Shown here piece by piece: positions 51,820 to 62,014 of a stretch of DNA of 64,000 nt. The notes below the pieces were generated by a model, which had not been told where the DNA came from, did no database searches, and worked only from the letters and a program-made list of their open reading frames with translations. Location: contig JBKDZP010000007.1 of the NCBI GenBank assembly GCA_047971315.1, positions 1 through 64,000 on the forward strand, in the 5' to 3' direction. The position numbers and the translations under genes are program-made. Each line of letters starts with the position of its first letter. Position 1 is the stretch's first letter. Source of the stretch: JBKDZP01 sp047971315. GTDB lineage: Bacteria; Bacillota_I; Bacilli_A; RF39; UBA660.

Positions 51820-53097
51820 ATGGACGACAAATATTTAACAGTAACCGCCCTAACAAAATATTTAAAATATAAATTTGATACTGATCCAAATCTTAGAAAA
51901 GTATTTCTAAAAGGTGAAATATCAAACTTTAAATCACATACAACTGGACACTTTTATTTTTCAATAAAAGATGAAACAAGTAAAATAAATGCTATAATGT
52001 TTAGTAATAATACTAAAAAATTAAATTTTATTCCAAAAGAAGGAATGAAAGTATTAGTAACTGGATTAATAAGTGTATATGAATCAACAGGTGGTTATCA
52101 AATATATGTTGATGATTTGATTGAAGATGGAGTAGGTAATTTATATATTGCCTTTGAACAATTAAAAGAAAAATTAACAAAAGAAGGATTATTTGATCAA
52201 AAAAATAAAAAATCAATTCCTAAATATCCAACTAAAATAGGGATTATTACAGCTAGTACTGGTGCTGCTATAAAAGATATTTTATCAACAATTAAAAGAA
52301 GATATCCAATATGTGAAACTTATCTTTTCCCTTGTTTAGTTCAAGGAGAAAACTCATCTAAAGATATTGTAAAAAAAATAAATCAAGCTGAAAATTTTAA
52401 ATTAGATGTTTTAATAGTAGGTAGAGGCGGTGGATCATTTGAGGATTTAAATTCATTTAATGATGAAGATGTTGCAAGAACTATTTTTGCTTCAAATATA
52501 CCTATAATAAGTGCTGTTGGTCATGAAGTTGACTTTACAATTGCAGATTTTGTAGCAGACCTTAGAGCTCCAACACCAACTGGAGCTGCAGAGATGGCCG
52601 TACCTAATTTAGCTGACTTAATTAATAAATTAGAACAATATAAAATTAGAATTAATGAAGCAACATTAAAAACACTAAATTATAACAAACTTTATTTAGA
52701 TAGCATAAAAAATTCGTTTGTAATAAAAAATCCAATGATAATGTATCAAAATAAACAACAAAATCTCGATTTAATTTTGGATAAATTAAATAATATTATG
52801 CTAAAAAAAGTTGATATTACTAAAAATAAATTTGACAAATTAAAAAGTAATTATATTTTAAAAAATCCCAATATTCTTTTTAAAAATCATATTATAAATC
52901 TAAACAATATAATAGAAAAACTTGAAATAATAAATCCAATCGGAGTATTAAAACGTGGGTTTACATTAACTTATAATAAAGATATTTTAGTAAAAACTAT
53001 TACTGATGTTAAATTAAATGATAGTTTGAAAATTAAACTAATTGATGGTGATTTAAATGTTAATGTAGTAGAAATTAAAGGAGAAACACATGAATAA
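51820..53097 (+). CDS. xseA: Exodeoxyribonuclease VII large subunit
   Basis: 425 aa: OB-fold (LTVTALTKYLKYKFD, VFLKGEISNFKSHTTGHFYFSIKD), catalytic core (GIITASTGAAIKDI, VGRGGGSFEDLNSFNDE, ISAVGHEVDFTIADFVADLRAPTPTGAAE) and the coiled-coil tail. Overlaps xseB by 8 nt. Confidence 0.96.
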   Translation: MDDKYLTVTALTKYLKYKFDTDPNLRKVFLKGEISNFKSHTTGHFYFSIKDETSKINAIMFSNNTKKLNFIPKEGMKVLVTGLISVYESTGGYQIYVDDLIEDGVGNLYIAFEQLKEKLTKEGLFDQKNKKSIPKYPTKIGIITASTGAAIKDILSTIKRRYPICETYLFPCLVQGENSSKDIVKKINQAENFKLDVLIVGRGGGSFEDLNSFNDEDVARTIFASNIPIISAVGHEVDFTIADFVADLRAPTPTGAAEMAVPNLADLINKLEQYKIRINEATLKTLNYNKLYLDSIKNSFVIKNPMIMYQNKQQNLDLILDKLNNIMLKKVDITKNKFDKLKSNYILKNPNILFKNHIINLNNIIEKLEIINPIGVLKRGFTLTYNKDILVKTITDVKLNDSLKIKLIDGDLNVNVVEIKGETHE

Positions 53098-53311
53098 AGA
53101 ATTAAAATTTGAGGATAAAATAAAAGAATTAGAAACAACTATTTCTGAACTTGAAAATGGGGAAATTCCGTTAGAAGAATCAATAGAAAAATATACTAAA
53201 GCAATGAAACTTGTAAAAGAATGTGATGAAAAATTAAAAAATATTGAAATTCAAGTCAATAAAGTTATATTAGAAAATGGTCAAATAGAAGACTTCGAAA
53301 TAAATGAATAA
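53090..53311 (+). CDS. xseB: Exodeoxyribonuclease VII small subunit
   Basis: 73 aa: FEDKIKELETTISELENGEI and LEESIEKYTKAMKLVKECDEKL, standard XseB. Coiled-coil partner of XseA; translation coupled by overlap. Confidence 0.94.
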   Translation: MNKELKFEDKIKELETTISELENGEIPLEESIEKYTKAMKLVKECDEKLKNIEIQVNKVILENGQIEDFEINE

Positions 53312-53320
53312 ATTTACCAA

Positions 53321-53351
53321 AAAATACTAATGCAATATTGGTATTTTTTTA
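53321..53351 (+). terminator. Terminator after xseAB
   Basis: 11-bp stem AAAATAC-TAAT/ATTG-GTATTTT with GCAAT loop and a T7 run. Confidence 0.7.
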
Positions 53352-53404
53352 GAAATTAAAATAATAATAATATTGTAGTCTGTAAAATTAAAGGAGACGA
53401 TGTT

Positions 53405-54397
53405 ATGTTTTTTAAAAAAATTAAAAAATATGCTACAGTCTTTCTTCTAACATTTATTATTATACCAAATCAAGTACTTGCTTATTCAAATTATCTTATT
53501 CCCGGTGGTGAAAATATTGGTATTGAAGTTAATTCAAAAGGAATTATAATAGTTGGAACATATGAAGTAAATGGAACAAAACCAGCAAATAATGCTGGTT
53601 TAAAACAGGGTGATATTATTACTCAAGTAGACGATAAAGATGTTAAAAATATAGATGAAATGATAAATATAATAAACTTATCAAAATCATTAAATTTAAA
53701 AATAACTTTTAAAAGAGACAATGAAATATTAAACACTACTTTATCAATTTATAAAGATGGAGATATTTTAAAAACTGGACTTTATGTTAAAGATAGTATT
53801 ACAGGAATAGGAACGCTAAGTTTTATTGACCCAAATACTAAAATATATGGTGCATTAGGTCATGAAATAATAGAAAAAACTACTGGTAAAATATTGGAAG
53901 TTCAAAATGGTACCATATTTGAATCAACTGTAATTGATATCGAACGAAGTGAAAATGGTGATCCAGGAAGTAAAAATGCTACACTAAATAGTTCAAATAC
54001 AAATGGTACAATAATCGAGAATACAGAAAGTGGTATCTTTGGTACATTTACATCCAATCTTCCTTCCAAAAAACTTTATAAAGTAGCTCAATATAATGAA
54101 ATAAAATTGGGAGAGGCTAAAATATTAACAGTAGTTGAGGGAAATGATTTAGGAGAATATTCAATAAATATATTAGAAGTGAATAATGAAAATACATCTA
54201 AAACAAAAAATATTCTATTTGAAATAACCGACCAAAATTTATTAAATAAAACCGGTGGAATAGTACAAGGAATGAGTGGTTCAACAATTATTCAAGGAAA
54301 CTATATAATTGGAGCTGTTACACATGTTATAGTTGATAATCCTAAAAGAGGTTATGGTATATTAATTACAAATATGTTAGAAGAAGCAGAAAATTAG
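53405..54397 (+). CDS. spoIVB: SpoIVB-type serine peptidase (S55)
   Basis: 330 aa. Signal/anchor segment 8-27 (YATVFLLTFIIIPNQVLA), PDZ domain ~35-125 (GTKPANNAGLKQGDIITQVDDK), then the S55 protease: His in YGALGHEI, Asp-rich region, catalytic Ser in VQGMSGSTIIQGNYIIGAVTHV. In Bacillus it is secreted from the forespore and triggers Sigma-K activation by cutting SpoIVFA. Third residue after the Ser is Thr rather than the usual Pro (GMSGSP). All catalytic residues seen; probably active. Confidence 0.9.
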   Translation: MFFKKIKKYATVFLLTFIIIPNQVLAYSNYLIPGGENIGIEVNSKGIIIVGTYEVNGTKPANNAGLKQGDIITQVDDKDVKNIDEMINIINLSKSLNLKITFKRDNEILNTTLSIYKDGDILKTGLYVKDSITGIGTLSFIDPNTKIYGALGHEIIEKTTGKILEVQNGTIFESTVIDIERSENGDPGSKNATLNSSNTNGTIIENTESGIFGTFTSNLPSKKLYKVAQYNEIKLGEAKILTVVEGNDLGEYSINILEVNNENTSKTKNILFEITDQNLLNKTGGIVQGMSGSTIIQGNYIIGAVTHVIVDNPKRGYGILITNMLEEAEN

Positions 54398-54416
54398 AGA
54401 CATTTTGTCTCTTTTC
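54396..54416 (+). terminator. Terminator after spoIVB
   Basis: AGAGACA/TGTCTCT 7-bp stem with TTT loop, followed by TTTCATTT. Confidence 0.7.
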
Positions 54417-54500
54417 ATTTAGTCAAATTTGTAGTATACTATATATAGGTAATAGTATACAATTTATTAAAAGAAATAAATGAATGTGAGGATTGATTAG

Positions 54501-55301
54501 ATGAAAACAAGAATAATTAGTGCAATTATAGCACTAGCTATATGTTTACCAATTTTATTTTTAGGAGGAACAATTTATAAGCTAGGTATTTATATTTTAA
54601 GTATAATTTCACTTCATGAATTTTTAGAATTAAAACAAACAAAAAAAGAAATGCCAAGTTTTATTAATTTTATTTCGTATTTAATTTTAACTTTATTAGT
54701 GTTATCAAATATAAATACAACTACCATTTTATTTAAATTGGATTTTAGAATTATATCTGGATTATTTTTAGTTTTTTTACTACCAACTGTACTGTATCAA
54801 GATAACACAAAATATAGTATTGCAGATGCTTTTTTCTTTATAGGATCTTTGGTTTTTATAGGAGCTAGTTTTTCATTATTAATTTTAATAAGAAATATTT
54901 CTTTAAACTTAATAATTTATTTATTTGTGATTACAATATTCACAGATACATATGCTTTATTAGTTGGTAAGTTAATTGGTAAACATAAAATGGTCGAAAA
55001 AATATCTCCTAACAAAACTTGGGAAGGTATGATTGGAGGAACTTTTTTTGGAGTAGTAGCAGGAGTACTTTTCTATAATACAGTAATAGATAATTCATTT
55101 AATATACTAACTTTAATAGGTATTACTTTATTTTTATCAATTATAGGACAATATGGTGATTTAGTTTTCTCAACAATAAAAAGATATTTTGGAAAAAAAG
55201 ATTTTTCAAATATTATGCCAGGTCATGGTGGAATATTAGATAGACTTGACAGTATTATATTTGTAGTGCTTAGTTTTACATTTTTTATAGGAATACTGTA
55301 A
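54501..55301 (+). CDS. cdsA: Phosphatidate cytidylyltransferase
   Basis: 266 aa, ~7 membrane helices. Makes CDP-diacylglycerol for phospholipid synthesis. Family signature near the C-terminus: STIKRYFGKKDFSNIMPGHG then GILDRLDS, plus KISPNKTWEGMIGG. 13 nt before rseP, the usual pairing. Confidence 0.95.
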   Translation: MKTRIISAIIALAICLPILFLGGTIYKLGIYILSIISLHEFLELKQTKKEMPSFINFISYLILTLLVLSNINTTTILFKLDFRIISGLFLVFLLPTVLYQDNTKYSIADAFFFIGSLVFIGASFSLLILIRNISLNLIIYLFVITIFTDTYALLVGKLIGKHKMVEKISPNKTWEGMIGGTFFGVVAGVLFYNTVIDNSFNILTLIGITLFLSIIGQYGDLVFSTIKRYFGKKDFSNIMPGHGGILDRLDSIIFVVLSFTFFIGIL

Positions 55302-55314
55302 AAGGAGGAATAAT

Positions 55315-56352
55315 ATGTCTTTTATATATTTTGTAATTGTTCTTGGAATTACAATTTTAATTCATGAACTAGGTCACTTTATATTCGCAAAAAAAGCTAA
55401 TATATATGTATATGAATTTTCTATTGGAATGGGACCAAAAATATTTAGCTATAAAAGAAAAAACGATGAAACAATTTATTCAATTCGTTTATTTCCAATT
55501 GGTGGTTTTGTTAGCATGGCTGGTGAAGACAATTCAAATAACGATAGAGTTTCTGATGATAGAAAACTTTATAATAAAACATGGATGCAAAGGTTTTTAA
55601 CAATAATAGCAGGAGTAGCATTTAACTTTATTTTAGCTATTATACTTTTATTTTGTGTTGGAATGATTGCAGGTGTTTCTAACAATAAACCAATAATATA
55701 TTCAGTAGATTCTAATTATCCAATTTCTTTAACAAATGTTTCAAAAGGTGATTTGATAACTGCAATTAATAATAAAAAAATATCTTCTACTGATATGTTA
55801 TTACTAGAATTACAAATTAATTATGGAAAAACAATTACGATTGATTTTAAAAGAGGTGATAAATCTTTTCAAGTTGATGCTAAACCCGTTTTAACAAAAT
55901 CTAATGGCAGTGAAAGCTATGCATATGGATTTTCACTAGACAATACTAAAGAATATGGTTTTATAGCAGCTTTTAAATATGCGTTTAATAAAACAATAAG
56001 CTTAATAGTTCAAATGTTTTATATATTAATATATTTAATAACTGGTAAATTAAGTCTTAATAGTTTAGCTGGCCCAGTTGGGATGTTCTCAATAGTTAGT
56101 ACAGCTGCAAGTACTGGTATTATTAATATAATTTACTTAATTGCTTATTTATGTATCAATGTAGGATTTATTAATTTAATTCCTTTTCCAGCATTCGATG
56201 GAGGTAGAGTTTTCTTTCTAATGATTGAGGGAATAAGAAAGAAAAAAATAAAACCTGAAATTGAAAATACGATTAATACCATAGGTTTTGTTTTCTTAAT
56301 GACTTTTATGATATTTATAACATTTCAAGATATAATAAGAATATTTAAATAA
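55315..56352 (+). CDS. rseP: Site-2 zinc metalloprotease (RseP/RasP)
   Basis: 345 aa intramembrane protease. Zinc motif HELGHFIFAKKA in the first helix, FSIGMGPKIFSYKRK, a PDZ domain (~125-195), and the second active-site motif NLIPFPAFDGGRVFF supplying the metal Asp. Cleaves membrane anti-sigma factors and remnant signal peptides. Follows cdsA; ribosome site AAAGGAGG. Confidence 0.95.
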   Translation: MSFIYFVIVLGITILIHELGHFIFAKKANIYVYEFSIGMGPKIFSYKRKNDETIYSIRLFPIGGFVSMAGEDNSNNDRVSDDRKLYNKTWMQRFLTIIAGVAFNFILAIILLFCVGMIAGVSNNKPIIYSVDSNYPISLTNVSKGDLITAINNKKISSTDMLLLELQINYGKTITIDFKRGDKSFQVDAKPVLTKSNGSESYAYGFSLDNTKEYGFIAAFKYAFNKTISLIVQMFYILIYLITGKLSLNSLAGPVGMFSIVSTAASTGIINIIYLIAYLCINVGFINLIPFPAFDGGRVFFLMIEGIRKKKIKPEIENTINTIGFVFLMTFMIFITFQDIIRIFK

Positions 56353-56374
56353 AGATAAATTCTTTATTTTTTTT
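56347..56374 (+). terminator. Terminator after rseP
   Basis: AAATAAAGA/TCTTTATTT 9-bp stem with a 5-nt loop and T8 run. Confidence 0.7.
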
Positions 56375-56427
56375 AAAAGGAAATTTATAATTTTTTTAGA
56401 ATAATAAAAGTAAGGAGGTGAGAATAT

Positions 56428-57195
56428 ATGAATCTTGAATTTATAAAAAAAGAATATAAAAAATTAATAATAATTTTAATATTAGTGGTCAGTATTATTT
56501 TTTTAATTATTGCGGATAAAAATAATATTCAAGATATAGAAATTACTAAAAATGAACTAAATGAAGAAAATAAAATAGAAGAAGTAATAAATAATAAAAT
56601 TAAACTTGATATAAAAGGTGCTGTAAATAATCCTGGAGTTTATGAATTAGATAATAATACTAGAGTTGTAGATGTCATTTTTAAAGCAGGTGGCCTTACA
56701 GAGGATGCAAATACAACTTTACTTAATTTATCTAAAACTGTATTTGATGAAATGGTTATAATTATATATACAAACAATGAAATAGAAACATTCAAACATA
56801 GTCAACTAACTGAATCAAACTTAAATATAGAGAAAAAAAATGATAACAATGTAATTGAATATATTTATCTACAAAATGAATGTTCATGTCCAAATACTAT
56901 TAATAATGCATGCAATGAATGTAACAAAATAATTACTAATTTAGTAAAAGAAGAAATAAAGAGTACAGAAATGAATTCAACAAATAATGAACCATCTAAA
57001 TCAAGTTTAATTTCTCTTAATAACGCAACTTTAGAACAATTAATGTCTTTATCAGGTATTGGAGAATCTAAAGCTAATGCTATCATATCTTACCGAAATG
57101 AAATAGGAAAATATACTAATATTGAACAAATAAAAAATGTTAGTGGTATAGGTGATGCTGCATTTGATAAAATTAAAAATAATATTACTTTGTAG
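56428..57195 (+). CDS. comEA: Competence DNA receptor ComEA
   Basis: 255 aa: N-terminal transmembrane anchor (LIIILILVVSIIFLIIAD), SLBB domain ~55-115 (KLDIKGAVNNPGVYELDNNTR, VIFKAGGLTEDAN), a linker with three or four Cys (NECSCPNTINNACNECNK), and C-terminal helix-hairpin-helix pair (SLNNATLEQLMSLSGIGESK and KNVSGIGDAAFDKI) that binds incoming DNA. The Cys cluster in the linker is unusual. Overlaps comEC. Confidence 0.92.
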   Translation: MNLEFIKKEYKKLIIILILVVSIIFLIIADKNNIQDIEITKNELNEENKIEEVINNKIKLDIKGAVNNPGVYELDNNTRVVDVIFKAGGLTEDANTTLLNLSKTVFDEMVIIIYTNNEIETFKHSQLTESNLNIEKKNDNNVIEYIYLQNECSCPNTINNACNECNKIITNLVKEEIKSTEMNSTNNEPSKSSLISLNNATLEQLMSLSGIGESKANAIISYRNEIGKYTNIEQIKNVSGIGDAAFDKIKNNITL

Positions 57196-59254
57196 TTTTT
57201 TAATATGTATTTGTTATTGTAATTATATAGTAAGTAACTATATAATAAATACAAATTACAGTATAAAAAGTACTAAATTAACTGGAATTATAACAAACTA
57301 TAAGATAGATGGTAATCAATTAACAATGGAGATTAAATCAAAAGAAACTGTAATTGCATTTTATTATTTTAATGAAAAGAATGAAGTTGAAGATTTTATA
57401 AATAATTATGAAATTGGAAGTACTATAAACATTCAAGGTGAATTTAGCGAACCTAGTAGTAACAGTAATTTTAATTTATTCAATTATAAAAATTATTTGT
57501 ATAGTAAAAAAATTTATTGGATAGTTAAAGTAAAAACTTTTTCTATAGTTAAAGCTAAATTAAGATCTATTTATAAACTTAAAAGATTAATTATAAATAG
57601 AATTGAGCTCCAGGAAAATAAATATTATTTAAATCTTTTTATATTGGGTGAAAATAATTTAGATAGTGAAATATACAAAAATTATCAAAAAATTGGTGTA
57701 AGTCATTTATTTGCAATATCAGGGATGCATATTTCAATAATTTGTTTAATTTTAACTAAATTTTTAGATTTAATATTTAAAAATAAATATATTAAATTTA
57801 TTATTTTAGAAATCTTTTTAATTATTTTTTTGTTTTTGACAAATTCACCTCCATCAGTAGTTAGAGCTATATTTTTTCTAAGTAGTTTAAAATTCTTAAA
57901 ATTAATTAACGTAGATTTAGATACAATATATGTTTTAATAATTATTTTAATTATTTTGTTATTTTTAAATCCATATTATATTTTTAATTTAGGATTTAAA
58001 TTTAGTTTTATTATAAGTTTGACTTTAATATATTGTAGGAAGTTATTTGAAAAATTCACTAATTACTTCATTAAAGTTTTTATAATTTCTTTAATCTCTT
58101 TTTTAGTTTCTATACCAATCCAAATAAATACTTTCTTTGAAATTAATTTACTAAGTCCACTTATTAATATTTTATTTGTTCCTTTTATTTCAATATTTGT
58201 ATTCCCACTAACTATAATAACTTTTTTTATTCCATTTTTTACTCCATTATTAAATTTTTTTATCATAATTTTAGAAATGAGTTCCAAATATTTAAATAAT
58301 ATTGATTTCTTTACAATAATTTTATGCCATATTAATATATATTTTTTAATTTTTTATTATGTCATAATATTTATAATTATCCATTTAATTTTAAACGATA
58401 AAATATTTGGAATTATTATTTTAATTCCAATACTTGTAATTCATAATAATATTTTATTATTTAACAAATATTCATTCTTAACTATGATAGATGTTTCACA
58501 AGGAGATTCAATAATACTAAGTTTACAACAAAATAAAGGTAATATTTTATTAGATACAGGAGGTACAATTGACTATAGTATTGGCACATGGAAGGAAAAA
58601 CAAAATAAATTTAGTTTAGGAAAAAATACAATAATTCCTTACTTAAAATCAGTTGGAATAAAAACAATAAATTATCTTATTTTAACTCACGGAGATTATG
58701 ATCATATTGGTGAAGCTATAACATTAGTAAACAAATTTAATATAAAAAATATCATTTTTAATAATGATTCATATAATAATCTAGAATTAGAATTAATTGA
58801 AATACTTGATAAAAAAAATATAAACTACTATAAAAATGTAAATGAATTAAATATAAATAATTATATTTTATATTTTTTAAATCCTGGTGGTTATAATAAT
58901 GAAAATGATAATTCCAACATTATATATTTTAAAAATAATGAAATAAAAATGTTATTTATGGGCGATGCTAGTGTAGAAGTCGAAAAAATTATATTAAATA
59001 AATATAAAATAAGAAATATTGATATTTTAAAAGTAGGACATCATGGTAGTAATACAAGTTCAAATAATCAATTTATTAATATTATAAATCCTAAAATTTC
59101 ATTAATTTCAGTTGGAAAAAATAATAAATATGGACATCCTAAAAATGAAGTTCTGAGATTATTAAGTAAATCCAAAGTTTATAGAACTGACATCAATGGT
59201 AGTATTCAAATAAAATTTAAAAATAATAAAATAAAAGTTACTACATGTAATTAA
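57164..59254 (+). CDS. comEC: Competence DNA channel ComEC
   Basis: ~696 aa. N-terminal membrane segment and OB-like DUF4131 domain, a central competence domain with many helices (GVSHLFAISGMHISIICLIL, NSPPSVVRAIFFLSS), then a metallo-beta-lactamase domain (DVSQGDSIIL, LTHGDYDHIGEA, VGHHGSNTSSNNQF) thought to degrade the non-transported strand. The start lies inside comEA in another frame: TTG at 57164 or ATG at 57155. TTG has better spacing from GGTG; both are uncertain. Forms the uptake pair with ComEA. Confidence 0.92.
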   Translation: MIKLKIILLCSFLICICYCNYIVSNYIINTNYSIKSTKLTGIITNYKIDGNQLTMEIKSKETVIAFYYFNEKNEVEDFINNYEIGSTINIQGEFSEPSSNSNFNLFNYKNYLYSKKIYWIVKVKTFSIVKAKLRSIYKLKRLIINRIELQENKYYLNLFILGENNLDSEIYKNYQKIGVSHLFAISGMHISIICLILTKFLDLIFKNKYIKFIILEIFLIIFLFLTNSPPSVVRAIFFLSSLKFLKLINVDLDTIYVLIIILIILLFLNPYYIFNLGFKFSFIISLTLIYCRKLFEKFTNYFIKVFIISLISFLVSIPIQINTFFEINLLSPLINILFVPFISIFVFPLTIITFFIPFFTPLLNFFIIILEMSSKYLNNIDFFTIILCHINIYFLIFYYVIIFIIIHLILNDKIFGIIILIPILVIHNNILLFNKYSFLTMIDVSQGDSIILSLQQNKGNILLDTGGTIDYSIGTWKEKQNKFSLGKNTIIPYLKSVGIKTINYLILTHGDYDHIGEAITLVNKFNIKNIIFNNDSYNNLELELIEILDKKNINYYKNVNELNINNYILYFLNPGGYNNENDNSNIIYFKNNEIKMLFMGDASVEVEKIILNKYKIRNIDILKVGHHGSNTSSNNQFINIINPKISLISVGKNNKYGHPKNEVLRLLSKSKVYRTDINGSIQIKFKNNKIKVTTCN

Positions 59255-59563
59255 AATTTATTAGAATATTATTTAATCATTTGGGAATAATAAAGTTATA
59301 CAAATTTAATAATCACATATTTAGAAAATATAAATATATTATTAATAGAAAAAGCATTAAATTTAACTTAAAATGACATAAATTGTTTTTAAAATGGATA
59401 TACTTTTAGTAGATATATATTTAATTTAAAATTTAGATAATATAAGTAATTACTTATATTAATTGTATACAAGATACAAATTGTATCTTGTTAATGGGCT
59501 ACACTAATACTAATATTTAGTTTAGTGTTTAATATAGATTAAGAACCAATTAAATTGGTTCTT
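59255..59563. other. Intergenic region with tandem hairpins
   Basis: No gene. The first two thirds are plain AT-rich sequence. Near the end lie an 11-bp inverted repeat ACAAGATACAA/TTGTATCTTGT (59469-59491) and an ACACTAA/TTAGTGT pair around 59500-59529. AAGAACCAATT/AATTGGTTCTT (59541-59563) with flanking A and T runs is a bidirectional terminator for the convergent genes on both sides. Confidence 0.6.
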
Positions 59564-60100
59564 TTAAATTTTATAATAATTTAATCCATATGTATTATTT
59601 AGTGGATCTAAAAATAAAAAATTCAAAATTGGATGATAAGTTAAGTACCCCATAACTATATATATTATAATTATTAATATTGTAGAAAAAATTGTCTCAT
59701 ACTTGATTCTTTTAAATTTTAGTATAAAATATTTTATTACTTCAATAATTATAATTACAACTAACAATAAAAACAAAATAATAATCATTGAATCATTTAT
59801 AAAATTTCTATGTGGAAGATAAATAGATAGATAAATACTTATACTTAAAACAGAACTAATTATTAATGATAACATAAAATTATTAAATTTAATATTATAT
59901 TTTAGCAATACTAAATAATCAAAAATTCCATACAATAAGATAGTAGTATAAAGCATTTTCATATGTTCCCAAATACTTTCATTTACTGGAAAAAAAATTA
60001 AAAAAAATTGATTTGGAAAAATTTCATATAAAAAATGACTAATAAATGAAAGAAAAAAAGTCAAAACAATAGCAATTATTCTAGTTTTAAATAAATTCAT
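59564..60100 (-). CDS. Membrane protein, probable DUF6512 family
   Basis: 178 aa, about five to six hydrophobic segments. The motif FPVNESIWEHMKMLYTTILLYG after the second segment is characteristic of this uncharacterised family. The ATG at 60100 follows GGTGAAT. Single gene transcribed against the flanking operons; role unknown. Confidence 0.65.
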   Translation of the reverse strand: MNLFKTRIIAIVLTFFLSFISHFLYEIFPNQFFLIFFPVNESIWEHMKMLYTTILLYGIFDYLVLLKYNIKFNNFMLSLIISSVLSISIYLSIYLPHRNFINDSMIIILFLLLVVIIIIEVIKYFILKFKRIKYETIFSTILIIIIYIVMGYLTYHPILNFLFLDPLNNTYGLNYYKI

Positions 60101-60246
60101 ATTCACCACATTTCTAAATTCATTTATTAATAATATAATCCAAAATATAAAATTTATAATTTTTTTATAAAAAATTAAATAAAATTTTAATAAAAAAAGG
60201 AAAAATAAGACTTTTGTCGTATATTAATAGTAGGGAGTCTGATATT

Positions 60247-62010
60247 ATGAATACTAGTTATCAAATTAATGAAGATAAAATTAATGAAATAAGACGAAGT
60301 GTTGATATAGTTGATGTAATATCAGAATATATTTCACTTGTCTCCAAAGGTAAAAATTTTTTTGGAGTTTGTCCATTTCATGCAGATCATTCACCAAGTA
60401 TGAGTGTATCTAGTGAAAAACAAATTTATAGATGTTTCTCTTGTGGTGCAAGTGGTAACGTTTATAAATTTTTAATGGATTATGAAAATATTACTTTTTT
60501 AGAATCGTTAAAAATTGTAGCAAACAAAGGTGGTATAGAATTAAATGTTTCTTCTTATTCTATAAATAAATCAAATAAAAATTCAAAATTATTTGAAATT
60601 TATGATATAAGTCAAAAATTTTATCAAAATAATATTAATTCAAAGGAAGGAATTCTTGCTAAAAGTTACTTAAATGAACGTGGTATAAATACCGAAATAA
60701 TAAAAGAATTCGGTATAGGTTTATCAATTAAAGACACTACATTCTTAACTAATTTACTTTTAAAAAAAGAGTTTGACGAAAAAGATATTATAAAAACTGG
60801 TTTAATAAATAGGGGAGATAAAGGGCTACATGATGTTTATTATAATAGAATAATGTTTCCATTATATGATACAAGTGGTAATATAATTGGATACAGTGGA
60901 AGAATATATAATCAAACAGATAGTGCAAAATATATAAATACAAAAGAAACTGAGATATTTAAAAAAGGTGAACTACTTTATAATTATCATAAAGCTAAAG
61001 AATATGCTAGAGTAAAAAATCAAATTATAATAATGGAAGGATTCATGGATGTAATTAGGGCATATACAGTTGGGATAAAAAATGTTGTAGCATCTATGGG
61101 TACAGCGATTACAAAAGAACAAATTTTATTATTAAAAAAATTAAGTAAAGATGTTATTCTTTGTTTTGATGGTGATGAAGCAGGGGCAAAAGCAACATTT
61201 ACTTGTGCTGATGAACTTATAAAAGTAGGTATTAATCCTAAAATTATAAAGTTAGAAGAAAATCTTGATCCAGATGAATATATACTAAAATATGGGAAAG
61301 ATAAATTTTTACTTAAATTAGAAAATACAATTAATATAATGGATTTTAAACTTAGTTATTTAAAAAACAAAAAAAATTTAACCAATTCAGTTGAACAGGC
61401 AAACTATATTCATGAAGTAATAAATGAAATAAGTAAAATAGAGGATGAAATATTAAGAGAAATTACTATAAAAAAATTAAGTGATGAAACTAAAATAAGT
61501 ATTTTAATTCTAAAAAGTAAATTAGATGATCAACTTAATAAAAAAGAAATAAATATAGAAATAAAAGAACAACCAATTTTTAAAATGGACAAGTATGGAA
61601 AAGCAGAAGTAAATTTAGTTTATTATATGCTTAATAATAATGATGTTGTAAATATGTTTAATAAGCAATTTCCATATTTACCAACATTTAAATACCGAAC
61701 ATTAGCTAAAGAAATAAGTGTATTTTATAAAAAAAATAAATTTATAAATACTGCTGATATTTTAACTTTACTTAGAAATGATGAAGAAGAATATAATACA
61801 GTAATTGAAATATCAAACATGAATTTAAAGGATGAATATAGCTTAGAACAGATTCAAGATTATATTGATGCTTTAAACGAATATAGTAAAAAAAATGAAA
61901 TCATTCGTTTAAAACAGTTAATGAGTCTAGAAATCGATCCAATAAAAAAAGCTGAAATTCAATTAAAAATCGTAGAATTAAAAAAAACAGAAAGTAAAAT
62001 AGAGGAATAA
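60247..62010 (+). CDS. dnaG: DNA primase
   Basis: 587 aa. Zinc-binding domain with CPFHADHSPSMSVS and CFSCGASGNVYKFL (CHC2), TOPRIM core (IIMEGFMDVIRAY, VASMGTAIT, CFDGDEAGAKAT) and C-terminal helicase-interaction domain. The ATG at 60247 follows GGGAG. First gene of the dnaG-rpoD-trmK operon typical of Bacilli. Confidence 0.96.
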   Translation: MNTSYQINEDKINEIRRSVDIVDVISEYISLVSKGKNFFGVCPFHADHSPSMSVSSEKQIYRCFSCGASGNVYKFLMDYENITFLESLKIVANKGGIELNVSSYSINKSNKNSKLFEIYDISQKFYQNNINSKEGILAKSYLNERGINTEIIKEFGIGLSIKDTTFLTNLLLKKEFDEKDIIKTGLINRGDKGLHDVYYNRIMFPLYDTSGNIIGYSGRIYNQTDSAKYINTKETEIFKKGELLYNYHKAKEYARVKNQIIIMEGFMDVIRAYTVGIKNVVASMGTAITKEQILLLKKLSKDVILCFDGDEAGAKATFTCADELIKVGINPKIIKLEENLDPDEYILKYGKDKFLLKLENTINIMDFKLSYLKNKKNLTNSVEQANYIHEVINEISKIEDEILREITIKKLSDETKISILILKSKLDDQLNKKEINIEIKEQPIFKMDKYGKAEVNLVYYMLNNNDVVNMFNKQFPYLPTFKYRTLAKEISVFYKKNKFINTADILTLLRNDEEEYNTVIEISNMNLKDEYSLEQIQDYIDALNEYSKKNEIIRLKQLMSLEIDPIKKAEIQLKIVELKKTESKIEE

Positions 62011-62014
62011 TAAT

